Positions 1-7,993 of a DNA stretch of 64,000 nucleotides are shown piece after piece (the stretch's first letter is position 1; each line of letters starts with the position of its first letter). Source of the DNA: CALHVX01 sp964640725 (GTDB taxonomy: Bacteria > Pseudomonadota > Gammaproteobacteria > Pseudomonadales > Azotimanducaceae); contig CAZXIJ010000013.1 in the NCBI GenBank assembly GCA_964640725.1, positions 55,765 through 119,764 on the forward strand, in the 5' to 3' direction. A model generated the notes under the pieces. The model had not been told where the DNA came from, ran no database searches, and saw only the letters and a program-made list of their open reading frames with translations. The position numbers and the translations under genes are program-made.

Positions 1-249
1 ACCGACGGCGAAGCGGCGCAGGGGCCCATCGTCAAACACGACCTTCATGGGCCGGGCCGCGTAGGCCACGATAAAGTAGGCAAAGGACAGCCAGGCGGTC
101 GCCAGCAAGGCATAGCCGATATAGTCCCGGGACTCGGTGTAGGGCGGATGGCTCAGCAGGAACAGACAGGTCAGAAACAGCGAGCTGCCGAGAATCAGCC
201 ACTTCACGGTCCCGCGGCCGGACACGGAAGAGACCGCCGCGTCAGTCAT
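1..249 (-). CDS. Ferric-reductase-like transmembrane protein, N-terminal part (cut by window edge)
   Basis: The first 83 codons of a minus-strand gene run off the left edge. The visible N-terminus has two hydrophobic helices (about residues 16-34 and 44-62) followed by an ARPM... segment rich in basic and aromatic residues. This layout resembles the start of the ferric-reductase-like transmembrane domain family (haem-binding YedZ-type membrane proteins), where an A-R-P-L-type motif follows helix 2. The ATG lies inside the end of the upstream TonB-domain gene (ATGACTGA junction, 8 bp), so the two are translationally coupled. A shared role in electron transfer or iron uptake is inference. The rest of the gene is needed to check the haem-ligand histidines. 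Confidence 0.5.
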   Translation of the reverse strand, partial: MTDAAVSSVSGRGTVKWLILGSSLFLTCLFLLSHPPYTESRDYIGYALLATAWLSFAYFIVAYAARPMKVVFDDGPLRRFAVG

Positions 250-643
250 CCAGCTCGTACTCCAGGGGCGCGTCGAGGCGAAAGTCGACGTTGCTGGTGA
301 CACGGTCCACGGCAACCGGTTGGCCTGCTTCGCGAGCGGCCCGGTAGCGCCAGCTGCGCACTGCTGCCAGCGCCGCAGCATCAAACACCCCGGGGGGCTC
401 TGCCGCGACCACCCGGGCGTTCACCACCCGACCGTCAACCGTGATGCCGTAGGCGACGGTCACCCGCCCCTCGATGCCGTCCGCTTTGGCCTGCGGCGGA
501 TAGCTGGGGCCAGCACCGCCCATGAGCTGCGGGCCATGGCTGGCCGGGCTGACACAGCCAGCGAGCGCCAGGAGCGCGACGGCCCACGCGAGCTGGACGC
601 GGGCCGGCGCCAGGCGAATCAGGGTTCGGGGTCGTGCCACCAT
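242..643 (-). CDS. TonB C-terminal-domain lipoprotein
   Basis: A 133-aa protein starting MVARPRTL, with a hydrophobic segment ending in the lipobox LALAGC near residue 29, so it is probably a lipoprotein. The rest matches the TonB C-terminal fold: YPPQAKADGIEGRVTVAYGI followed by V..A.VV.A.PPG.FD.AAL.AVR.WRY. The framework is that of energy-transducing TonB or of stand-alone TonB-domain proteins. It lacks the Pro-rich periplasmic spacer and N-terminal anchor helix of a true TonB, so energy transduction is doubtful. The reading frame is open further upstream, but the start at 643 gives the best signal peptide and has AGAAGG about 12 nt before it. It overlaps the downstream ferric-reductase-like gene. 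Confidence 0.72.
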   Translation of the reverse strand: MVARPRTLIRLAPARVQLAWAVALLALAGCVSPASHGPQLMGGAGPSYPPQAKADGIEGRVTVAYGITVDGRVVNARVVAAEPPGVFDAAALAAVRSWRYRAAREAGQPVAVDRVTSNVDFRLDAPLEYELDD

Positions 644-716
644 GCGGGCATGGTACCTTCTGGAGCTGGTAAAGGTCAGCCGTACTCGCCGGCCGTTCCC
701 AAGCGCGAGACTTGCC

Positions 717-1004
717 ATGCCCAGACAGAAATTGCTGTTCCTGTATCTCGAAAGCTCGGCCCTCGACAGCCGGGTCATCGGCTGGACAAGCTACGACGGC
801 ACCGGCGCAACGCGCAGCCACGCCGGCGATAGCAGCGAACCGCCCTGCGCCACCGGCCTCGAAGCGCTGCAGCAGGGCTGGCGCCTGATCCAGGCCAGCC
901 CTCTGCTGCCCCACGCGCCGGGCGCCGAGTTCGATCTGAGCTATCTGAAGTACGAGTTCATCTTTGAGCAGTGGGGCGACCCCGGGGAGGCCGATCATGG
1001 CTGA
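717..1004 (+). CDS. Conserved hypothetical protein, 95 aa
   Basis: A small soluble protein starting MPRQKLLFLYLESSALDSRV and ending with the charged stretch SYLKYEFIFEQWGD. I recognise the pattern (LYLES.ALDSRVI.W..YDGTG, then an ..ALQQGWRLIQ.. helix, then SYLKYEF) as that of a small conserved family seen in Gammaproteobacteria, but I know no function for it. There is no signal peptide or membrane segment. The stop codon overlaps the start of the next gene (ATGGCTGA), so translation is coupled to the PhyH-type dioxygenase, which suggests a shared pathway. The start at 717 is chosen because the conserved region begins at once; the frame upstream is open but antisense to the divergent TonB-domain gene. 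Confidence 0.7.
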   Translation: MPRQKLLFLYLESSALDSRVIGWTSYDGTGATRSHAGDSSEPPCATGLEALQQGWRLIQASPLLPHAPGAEFDLSYLKYEFIFEQWGDPGEADHG

Positions 1005-1929
1005 TCGAATCCTGCTGGACTCAGAGGCTATGGCCACCTTCGCTGCCCGCGGCTTTCTGCGCTTCGACGCGCTGGTGCCGGAGGCGCTGAACCGCGCCTT
1101 TCTCGAGCGCATCGAGGCCGCGAGCCCCGAGGCGGGCCGGCAAACCATGATGCAGACCTACGGCGCCTTGATGAGCCAGCAGGTGTTGCCCACGGTGCCG
1201 CCCGGTCAGCGCTGGAAGAAAGCCTTCCGCAAGCGCACCGTCATCGGCCAGATCCTGCGCCTGCCGGTACTGCGCGGCGCGATCGAGTCTCTGGTCGGCC
1301 GGGGCGCGGTTGTCGATCACCACTTTCTGCACCTGCGGTTTCCGCCGGGCGCCGGCCAGCACGAGCTGGCCCAGCACTATCACCAGGACTCCACGATCGA
1401 TCCGCGTCAGTCCTTCGATATTCAGCTGTTCTACTTTCCGCACGCGGTGACCGCCGCCATGGGCGGCACCCGATTCCTGCCCGGCAGCCATCTGCGTCGG
1501 GTCAGCGAGGCTGCCATCGCGCGTTACCAGAACATTCGCGGGCAGCAGCAGGTTGTGTGCCCCGCCGGGACCGTGCTGATTTTGCACCACGGCATCTGGC
1601 ACGGCGGTGGCGCCAACGCCAGCGCGCAGCATCGCTTTCTGTGGAAGCTGCGCCTGTGCCCGCAGCGGCCGCAGGTGCGGCTCTGGGACACGTCAGACCT
1701 GCCCGCCGAGCACCGCGTGCAGCGCCCCACGTTCTGGATCGATCCCGCAGCCCCGGTCGATCCCGTGCACCGCATTCTGACCACGGCCGAGCCGTGGCAC
1801 GAAGCCGACACTTCCCGGCTGGAATTCATCGCGCGGATTCGTTTCTGGCGCCAGCTGCTCGGCGACCAGAGCTTCGATGCGGACTACTGGCTCACGCGGT
1901 TGGAAAACGAGTTCTACGACCCGGCCTGA
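997..1929 (+). CDS. Phytanoyl-CoA dioxygenase (PhyH) family oxygenase
   Basis: A 310-aa protein of the non-haem Fe(II)/2-oxoglutarate oxygenase superfamily. It shows the HxD pair in HYHQDSTID, a GGTRFLPGSH segment, the distal histidine in ILHHGIWHGGGAN and an arginine in HRFLWKLR suited to binding 2-oxoglutarate. Family members hydroxylate acyl chains or natural products; the substrate here is unknown. A strong Shine-Dalgarno (GGGGAGG, 984-990) precedes the ATG, which overlaps the stop of the 95-aa upstream gene. The gene converges with the sugar-kinase gene and overlaps its end by 16 bp. A second, unrelated-looking PhyH enzyme lies at 12947-13774. Confidence 0.85.
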   Translation: MADRILLDSEAMATFAARGFLRFDALVPEALNRAFLERIEAASPEAGRQTMMQTYGALMSQQVLPTVPPGQRWKKAFRKRTVIGQILRLPVLRGAIESLVGRGAVVDHHFLHLRFPPGAGQHELAQHYHQDSTIDPRQSFDIQLFYFPHAVTAAMGGTRFLPGSHLRRVSEAAIARYQNIRGQQQVVCPAGTVLILHHGIWHGGGANASAQHRFLWKLRLCPQRPQVRLWDTSDLPAEHRVQRPTFWIDPAAPVDPVHRILTTAEPWHEADTSRLEFIARIRFWRQLLGDQSFDADYWLTRLENEFYDPA

Positions 1930-2969
1930 AACCCGGCGCCCCTGGCACCATCATTCAGCGCACGCAGCGTGCTGTTCATCTGCCGGGCCGCAGCTTCCAG
2001 CTGCAGGGTGCGCCGGTGCTGGCGCTCCGCCCGGCGCAGGTTGTCGCCGCGCGCCGTGGTCTTGAACACCCGATCACCGGTCAGGTGATCGAGCAGGTAG
2101 CGCAAGCTCAACATCGCCGACACGTAGCGCGGCGCTGCGACCAGGTCAGCCAGGGCGCTCGGGGCGGCGCTGGCCTGCTGGGCGCGCACGAAACCGGTCG
2201 CCAGCTGCACGAAATAGCCGTGCTCGTAGCGCTCGTTGTGCCACACCGAGGAGCGGATGAGATCGCCGAAGTCCAGGGCGCGGTTGGCCCACATCGCGGT
2301 GTCCAGGTCCAGCACTGCAGCGACCGTTGCCGTGCCGGTCACGAACTGCAGGTTGTCGGGCTTGCAGTCCCCGTGGATGTAACCGTCCGCCTCCCCAAAG
2401 GTCTCTGCCATGGCGCGCACCTCGCCCACCCGGCGCCGCCACTCGTCGCTCGCCGCGCTCGCAACTTCGTCAAAGCGCGCCAGAAACCAGGTCAGATCGT
2501 GATAATGGGCGATGGCTGGCTGCAGCCGCTCGCCCGGCAAATTCTCCAGCAGCACCTGGGTGCGGCCGAAGGCGAAGCCCGCCGCCGCCAGACGCTTGGC
2601 CACGAGTGCTTCAGTGCCCGCTGACCGCAGGTGCTCTCCGGCGACATACCGCCACAAGCGCCAGTGACCGCCGGCATGGTCGATGCTCGGCGCGCTGGCC
2701 CGGGCGCGCACCAGCTCGGGCATCCAGCCCGGCGCCTGCTGCTGCAGGTGCTCGCTGATGCGCGCCAGCTGGCGCATCAAACGCGCGGGCTCGGGAAACA
2801 CCTGCTCGCTGACGCGTTGCAGCACAAACGCCCGCTGCCGGGCGTCTCGGACCAGGACCGTGTCATTGATGCGGCCACCGCCGATGACGCTGAGCAGGAC
2901 CGGCTCGAACCAGCCGGCACGGCAGGCGGCGCGCGCGTCAGCAAGGGTCGCGGCGGCGCTGCCCGACAT
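1914..2969 (-). CDS. NahK-like aminosugar kinase (APH/choline kinase fold)
   Basis: A 351-aa phosphotransferase. The N-lobe has GGGRINDTVLV followed by an LQRV..QVFPEP..LM segment, the pattern typical of N-acetylhexosamine 1-kinase (NahK)-like enzymes. The catalytic loop YIHGDCKPDNLQF and the metal-binding LDLDTAM follow. It starts at a TGATG junction with the upstream GH20 hexosaminidase gene, so hexosaminidase and kinase are made together. The context supports phosphorylation of a released N-acetylhexosamine, probably at the anomeric carbon. Which sugar is used (GlcNAc, GalNAc or MurNAc, as for AmgK) cannot be read from sequence. Confidence 0.8.
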   Translation of the reverse strand: MSGSAAATLADARAACRAGWFEPVLLSVIGGGRINDTVLVRDARQRAFVLQRVSEQVFPEPARLMRQLARISEHLQQQAPGWMPELVRARASAPSIDHAGGHWRLWRYVAGEHLRSAGTEALVAKRLAAAGFAFGRTQVLLENLPGERLQPAIAHYHDLTWFLARFDEVASAASDEWRRRVGEVRAMAETFGEADGYIHGDCKPDNLQFVTGTATVAAVLDLDTAMWANRALDFGDLIRSSVWHNERYEHGYFVQLATGFVRAQQASAAPSALADLVAAPRYVSAMLSLRYLLDHLTGDRVFKTTARGDNLRRAERQHRRTLQLEAAARQMNSTLRALNDGARGAGFQAGS

Positions 2970-5095
2970 CAGGACGGCACCGGCGCGGCCAGCAGCCAGG
3001 AACGCAATGCAAAGACCGGCGCCAGCAACAGGTCATCTTCAGGCTCGGCAAGGTGCGCGAGCTCCGCCTGCGCCGCTGCGTCCAGGGTGCCGGCTGCCAG
3101 GCGCCGAGCGCAAAGCGCAGCCAGCCGGGCGAGCCGATCCCGGGCCGGGCGCACCGCCTCGGGGACGTCAGGCATCACCAGCAGCATTTGCCAGCGCTCG
3201 CAGCAGGCACGAACGACCGCGTCTGGCGCCCGAGCACCGGCAATATCCTGGGCCAGCACGGCCGTCGCGACGCTCACCACCGGCAGGTGGTCGACCGCAG
3301 CCGTCAGAGGCGTGTGGATATCGTAGGGCCGCGCCTGGGGCATTTCCCGCCCGCCGAGCCGGGCCCGCAGCGCTGCCGTGCCCAACAGCCGGGCGTACCA
3401 CTTCAGCGGCTCGAACCAATCGTAAAGCGGTTGCCAGGAGATCGGCACGCCTGCACCCAGCAGCCCCGCGCGCTGCCGCGCGGCCAGATCGTTGCGCCCG
3501 GTTCGTCGCAGACCCTCCAGAAAACAGGCCTGGCGCGATTCCAGCGGCACGACATCCGTCGGCTCCGGCGCCCGCCAGAACCGTTCGGCAATCGCCGGCA
3601 ACCGCGACCACAGCCGCACGTCGAGCGTCTGCTCATCGACCAGCTCACTCCACAAACAGGCTTCACCGCCCAGCACGACGGCGCTGGCTGCATCGTCGGC
3701 GCCGCACGCGATCGGCGGCACCTGATCGGTCTGCAGCGATCCCTCGCGCCACTGGTGCGTCCAGCGCATACCGTCCGCCACCGCTGCAAAGCCGTCCGCG
3801 GTCAGCAGCTCGTCTTCCAGGGCCAGCAGCGCCGACTGCCGGGCACCAGGATCGTAGCGGTGGTGCCAGTGCGCCCCGTAGTGCAGGTCCAGGTAGAAGC
3901 CGCTGGACACAATGCAAGGGTGACCGGCCGCAAGCGCCCGGTCCCGCGTTGTCGCACCGCGCCAGTTCTGCACGGTGACTGGCGGTTCCAGCTTGGCCAA
4001 CGTCGGGTGCAGGACCTCGTCCCAGGCCAGCATGCGCCGCCCTCGAGCCTTGAGCGCGCCGTGCAGGAAAAGATTGAACCTGGCCTGCAGCGCACTGACT
4101 TCGACAGCTGTGCTGGCAAGCCCCTCGGCCTCCTGCCACCAGCCTGGATGCACTTCGTCGCCGCCGACGTGCAGGTAAGCATCCGGAAAGCAGGCGCACA
4201 GCTCGTCGAGCAAGGTGCCGAGCGCGACTCGCACCTCTTCGCTCAGAGGATCGAGGCAGCCCGGATGGACGCCGAAGCGCTTGGTCATGGCCAGATTACG
4301 GGCCAGCGAAAGACCCTCAGCGTTCCGCGGGGCCCACTCCGGATGGGCGACCAACATGTGCGTGACATGGCCAGGTACGTCCAGCTCGGGCACGACGCGA
4401 ATGCCCCGGTCAGCCGCGAACGCCACCAGCGCTGACAAAGCATCGGCGCCGTATGCCTGATCGCTGGCAAGGCGCGGAAAGGCCGTGCTGCGAAACCGAA
4501 ACGCCTGGTCATCGGTCAGGTGCAGATGCAGCACATTGAGGCGCACGGCGGCCATGCAGTCGATGGTCCGCTCCAGCGCCGGTATCGGCAGGAAGTGCCG
4601 GGCAACGTCCAGCATCAGCCCGCGCCAGGGATACGCCGGCTGGTCCTGAATCGTCCCGCAGGGCAGCGTCGGGCCTTCGAGACAGAGCTGCAGCAGCAAC
4701 TCCAGCCCGTGCAGAACACCCCAGGCGGACTCGCCCTGAAGGGCCAGCCGGCACTCCGCAATTTCGAGCTCAAAGCCTTCGGCGGCACCGAACTCAGGCC
4801 AGGCGGGCGTCGCCGGGACCGAAAGGTGCAAGGTACCGGGCACTCCGTCGCCGTCGCAGATTCGCGCCAGCCGCGCGTTCAGCCGAGCAACCGCCGCATC
4901 AATCCGGCGCCGGGTCGCGCCCGGCAGCCGCTGATCCCCGTAATCTGGCACAAACTCGACCGGGCGCGGCCGGGCACTGCCGTCCAGCTGCAGGTGCGCG
5001 GGCTGCGGCAGCAGCGTTGCAAACGACTTGTCGGCGGACGTTTCGAGCATGGATTGGAGGGCGGTCGCGTTGGTCTGTGGCGAGGTGCGTGTCAC
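2969..5095 (-). CDS. GH20 family beta-N-acetylhexosaminidase
   Basis: A 708-aa glycoside hydrolase. The N-terminal GH20b-like domain (about residues 25-150) leads into a TIM barrel starting YPWRGLMLDVARHF. It carries HLHLTDDQAFR, PELDVPGH and the catalytic Asp-Glu pair in HVGGDEVHPGWW (D313, E314 from the chosen start). The family uses substrate-assisted catalysis on terminal GlcNAc or GalNAc. No signal peptide is visible, so it should act in the cytoplasm on imported oligosaccharides or recycled material. I use a GTG at 5095 because GCGAGG lies about 7 nt upstream; an internal ATG at 5050 has no such site. The divergent SIS gene starts 36 bp away. Confidence 0.87.
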   Translation of the reverse strand: MTRTSPQTNATALQSMLETSADKSFATLLPQPAHLQLDGSARPRPVEFVPDYGDQRLPGATRRRIDAAVARLNARLARICDGDGVPGTLHLSVPATPAWPEFGAAEGFELEIAECRLALQGESAWGVLHGLELLLQLCLEGPTLPCGTIQDQPAYPWRGLMLDVARHFLPIPALERTIDCMAAVRLNVLHLHLTDDQAFRFRSTAFPRLASDQAYGADALSALVAFAADRGIRVVPELDVPGHVTHMLVAHPEWAPRNAEGLSLARNLAMTKRFGVHPGCLDPLSEEVRVALGTLLDELCACFPDAYLHVGGDEVHPGWWQEAEGLASTAVEVSALQARFNLFLHGALKARGRRMLAWDEVLHPTLAKLEPPVTVQNWRGATTRDRALAAGHPCIVSSGFYLDLHYGAHWHHRYDPGARQSALLALEDELLTADGFAAVADGMRWTHQWREGSLQTDQVPPIACGADDAASAVVLGGEACLWSELVDEQTLDVRLWSRLPAIAERFWRAPEPTDVVPLESRQACFLEGLRRTGRNDLAARQRAGLLGAGVPISWQPLYDWFEPLKWYARLLGTAALRARLGGREMPQARPYDIHTPLTAAVDHLPVVSVATAVLAQDIAGARAPDAVVRACCERWQMLLVMPDVPEAVRPARDRLARLAALCARRLAAGTLDAAAQAELAHLAEPEDDLLLAPVFALRSWLLAAPVPS

Positions 5096-5130
5096 ACTAG
5101 CCTCGCACCTTAGCAGCACAGAGCCAGCCC

Positions 5131-5766
5131 ATGACAGACGGCGCCAAGGCACCGACCATTGATCGCGACGCAGTCGCCCGGCGCATGCGCGCCGTGCTCG
5201 ACGCGGAAGCCAAGGCCATCGCCACGATCAACGTTGACGAGGCGTTTGTACGGGCGGTCGAAGTGCTGGCGCAGTGTCGGGGCAAGGTGCTCACCACAGG
5301 CATCGGCAAGGCCGGCCACATTGCCCGTAAATTCGCGGCTACCCTGTGCTCCACGGCGACCCCGGCCGACTTCATCCACCCGGCCGAGGCCGCGCACGGC
5401 GACCTCGGCCTGGTCGGCGCCAATGACGTGATGATCGCTTTCTCTACCAGCGGCAAAAGCCTGGAAGTGCTCGAAATCCTCGAGCTGTCCCGGCACCTGG
5501 GCGTCGACACCATCATCGGCGTGACCTCGCACCCGGATTCCCAGCTGCGCGGCAAGTCGGATTTCGTGCTCGACATGGGCGTCATCGAAGAGCCTTGCCC
5601 GCTCGGGCTGACCCCCAGCGCCAGCATGGCGGTCATGCTGGCCATCAGCGACGCGCTGGCGCTGGCCTTGCTGGAGGCCAAAGGCATCACCCGGGAAGAC
5701 TACGGGCTCCGCCACCACGGCGGCTATCTGGGCCGCGCTGCGCGCACGGACAACCAGCCGGGCTAG
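5131..5766 (+). CDS. SIS-domain sugar isomerase, KdsD/GutQ-like but without CBS domains
   Basis: A 211-aa protein with a single SIS (sugar isomerase) domain. It shows TTGIGKAGHIARKFAATLCST, HPAEAAHGDLG, AFSTSGKSLE, LGLTPSASM and a terminal HHGGYLGR element. These match arabinose-5-phosphate isomerases of the KdsD/GutQ/KpsF group, which are usually about 320 aa because two CBS domains follow. Here the protein ends after the SIS domain. Its position divergent from a hexosaminidase-kinase operon makes an amino-sugar phosphate substrate possible, but arabinose-5-phosphate remains the default guess. Its TAG stop overlaps the stop of the convergent LysR gene through a shared CTAG. Confidence 0.8.
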   Translation: MTDGAKAPTIDRDAVARRMRAVLDAEAKAIATINVDEAFVRAVEVLAQCRGKVLTTGIGKAGHIARKFAATLCSTATPADFIHPAEAAHGDLGLVGANDVMIAFSTSGKSLEVLEILELSRHLGVDTIIGVTSHPDSQLRGKSDFVLDMGVIEEPCPLGLTPSASMAVMLAISDALALALLEAKGITREDYGLRHHGGYLGRAARTDNQPG

Positions 5767-6650
5767 GACGGGCGCTCGAAGTGCGCCTCGCAGATCGCGA
5801 CGAACCGCTTGGCACCTTCCGTCAGGGGTTTGTGCTTCTTGTAGTACAGGCCCACCTGCCGATCGATGGCGGACAGGTTCAGCCCCTCAATCACGTGCAG
5901 CCCTGCCAGATCTTTCAGGAGATGATCTGACAGGTAGGTCACACCCTTGCCCGCTTCTGCCAGCGCCAGCCGCAGGTCCAGATTGCTGATTTCCCATACA
6001 CCCTGGAACGCATCGCGCAAGCGCGCGCCGCCGCCGAGCTTGATGCCGTCGTCCAGATAGGACGTCAGCAGCGTGGCGTCGGCAATGGCCTGCTCGGGGG
6101 CGTCCATGAATGTTCGAAAGGCCGGATGATTCTCGTGCACGACCAGCTGTCGACGCTCCTGCAGACAGGACCGGGTCACGAAGTGCCCGGGCATGCGCGA
6201 TTGAAAGGGCCCGAAGCCGAGCTCCCAGCGATCGTCATCCACCCCGTAGATGATTTCCTTGCTGGGGGCCACGTCCAGCTTGAGCCGGGTCAGCGGGTTG
6301 CGGTCGCAAAACTCGAGCAGCAGGGCGGGGGCAAAGCAGCGGTTAACCATGCTGTTCACCGCAAGGCTCAGGGTCGACAGCGCGCCGGTGCGGATCTGCT
6401 GAATGTCTTCGAGCGTCGCCTGCTCTTCCTTGAGCACAATCTGCGCGTAGCGAAATACCCGGTTACCCGCCTCGGTGAGTTCCGGCTGCTTGCCGCGCAT
6501 CAGCAGCTGCGTATCCAGCTTGTGCTCAAGGTTGGCCACGGCCTGGCTGACCGCGGACTGGGAAATGCTCAGGCGCTCCGCCGCGCGGCTGAACCCGGAC
6601 TCCTCAACCACCGCGCTGAACACGCGTATCTCATGGCGCTCGATCTGCAT
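5763..6650 (-). CDS. LysR-family transcriptional regulator
   Basis: A 295-aa protein. The N-terminal winged helix-turn-helix (residues 1-60: FSAVVEESGFSRAAERLSIS, QSAVSQAVANLEHKL) is followed by a periplasmic-binding-protein-like effector domain. It is divergently transcribed from a citrate-synthase-family gene with a 175-bp shared control region, the usual LysR arrangement. Regulation of that enzyme, and repression of its own gene, are therefore expected by analogy. The effector is unknown. An inverted repeat at 6691-6705 is the candidate operator. Confidence 0.88.
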   Translation of the reverse strand: MQIERHEIRVFSAVVEESGFSRAAERLSISQSAVSQAVANLEHKLDTQLLMRGKQPELTEAGNRVFRYAQIVLKEEQATLEDIQQIRTGALSTLSLAVNSMVNRCFAPALLLEFCDRNPLTRLKLDVAPSKEIIYGVDDDRWELGFGPFQSRMPGHFVTRSCLQERRQLVVHENHPAFRTFMDAPEQAIADATLLTSYLDDGIKLGGGARLRDAFQGVWEISNLDLRLALAEAGKGVTYLSDHLLKDLAGLHVIEGLNLSAIDRQVGLYYKKHKPLTEGAKRFVAICEAHFERPS

Positions 6651-6685
6651 GCGCGAAGCCTAGCAGCGCGCCCCGGGGCGCTCCA

Positions 6686-6712
6686 CTTATGCAGCAATCA
6701 GCTGCGCTTATG
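6686..6712. promoter_or_regulatory. Candidate LysR operator between the divergent genes
   Basis: An inverted repeat GCAGC-aatca-GCTGC (6691-6705) is flanked on each side by a directly repeated CTTATG (6686-6691 and 6707-6712). It lies about 40 bp upstream of the LysR gene start and about 115 bp upstream of the citrate-synthase-like start. This is the size and place expected of a LysR recognition site, but no footprint or homologous alignment is available. Confidence 0.4.
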
Positions 6713-6825
6713 GGCCACAGGCGGCCGCCGGGCGCTATTCGTTTCACTTCTAGCCCCATTAGCCGATACCGATGGGCAACAACGCCGCGCGCGGATAGCT
6801 TGAGGCAAAGCTCCAGGAGATGACC

Positions 6826-7962
6826 ATGAACCACCAGCAAACGCTGCCCCCGATCGACCCGGGCCTGGCCGGCGTCGTCGTCGGGACCACGCGCATATCT
6901 GAGGTCGACGGCGCTGCCGGCACGCTCACCTACCGGGGCAAGTCGCTGGATGCGTTGACGCGGCAGCCCTTCGCCGAGGTCGCAAGCCTGGTTGCCCTGG
7001 GCAAAGTGGTGCCGGGGGTCGTGCGGCTCATCGACCGTGCGCCGGCGCTGAGCGAACAGGAGCGCGCCCGGGTGCTGGCGGCGCCGGCGGATCTGTCGCC
7101 TATGCAGGTTCTGCAGGCTCTGATCGTTCAGCTCGACCACGATGACACTGTGCTGACGCTCACCGCCGGCGATCTTGACGCCATCGAGCCAGGGCAGGAG
7201 GCGCCGGAGCCGCTCGTTCGGGAGGCTGAGCGGGCACTGGTCATTGCCAGCAAGGCACCGGAAATCGTGGCCACGCATCTGGCAAGGTCAGCGGCCCCCG
7301 GCTCGGGCACGGGTTACGCCGAGCGATTCGGCGCCATGATCGGACGACCGGCAGATGCGAATCCGGCACTGCTGGATGCCTTTCGAGTCATGCAGATCCT
7401 CCAGCTGGAGCATAGTTTCAACGCCAGCACCTTCGCGGCCCGGGTCATCGCCAGCACTCTGGCACCAATCGAAAACGCCCTGTCAGGTGCTGTCGGCACG
7501 CTGCACGGGGTCCTGCACGGCGGGGCTGACCAGGCGGCACTGGAGACCGCCGACCGGGTCGGCAGCGCCGCAGCGGCCGCGGCCTTCGTCGACGACTGCC
7601 TGGCCAACGGCGTCAAGGTGATGGGCATGGGGCACCGGGAATACCGGGTGATCGACCCCCGCGCGCGGTACGGCAAGGCCCTGGCTGAGCAGGTCAGCCG
7701 TGGCACCGAGCACGCGGCCACCTTCGAAACCCTGGCGGCCATCGAAGCGCGCTTTGGTGAGCGCATGGCCGCCAGCGGCAAAGCGCTGCATGCCAACATC
7801 GAGTTCTACAAGGGGCTGATCTTCCGCATGCTCGGGTTGCCGCCCCGGTACTTCACGGCACTCTTTGCCATGGCAAGGATCTTTGGCTACACGGCCCACG
7901 TGCTGGAGAGCCGTTTCGACAACCGGTTGATTCGTCCGGCTGCCGAATACATCGGCGCCTGA
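6826..7962 (+). CDS. Citrate/2-methylcitrate synthase family protein with Asp-to-Glu active-site change
   Basis: A 378-aa protein that aligns along its length with bacterial citrate and methylcitrate synthases. It shows TYRGKSLDAL, the histidine-bearing EHSFNASTFAARV, LHGVLHGGADQAAL, GMGHREYRVIDPRA and the C-terminal FGYTAHVLE. In the final catalytic motif the family has N-V-D-F-Y-S-G; here it reads NIEFYKG, with GAG at 7801-7803 (E326). The second ATG (6826) is preferred over 6820 because AGGAG (6815-6819) is then 6 nt away. The gene is divergent from a LysR regulator. It could be an atypical (methyl)citrate synthase or a family member with another acyl-CoA/keto-acid pair; sequence does not decide. 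Confidence 0.82.
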   Translation: MNHQQTLPPIDPGLAGVVVGTTRISEVDGAAGTLTYRGKSLDALTRQPFAEVASLVALGKVVPGVVRLIDRAPALSEQERARVLAAPADLSPMQVLQALIVQLDHDDTVLTLTAGDLDAIEPGQEAPEPLVREAERALVIASKAPEIVATHLARSAAPGSGTGYAERFGAMIGRPADANPALLDAFRVMQILQLEHSFNASTFAARVIASTLAPIENALSGAVGTLHGVLHGGADQAALETADRVGSAAAAAAFVDDCLANGVKVMGMGHREYRVIDPRARYGKALAEQVSRGTEHAATFETLAAIEARFGERMAASGKALHANIEFYKGLIFRMLGLPPRYFTALFAMARIFGYTAHVLESRFDNRLIRPAAEYIGA

Positions 7963-7993
7963 ACAGCTAGCAGGGTCCGGGGCTGCAGCTGTT
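7962..7993. terminator. Possible bidirectional hairpin between convergent genes
   Basis: AACAGCT (7962-7968) pairs with AGCTGTT (7987-7993) across an 18-nt GC-rich loop. It spans the stop codons of the citrate-synthase-like gene and the convergent beta-helix gene. There is no clear U-tract on either strand, so this is only terminator-like. Confidence 0.3.
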
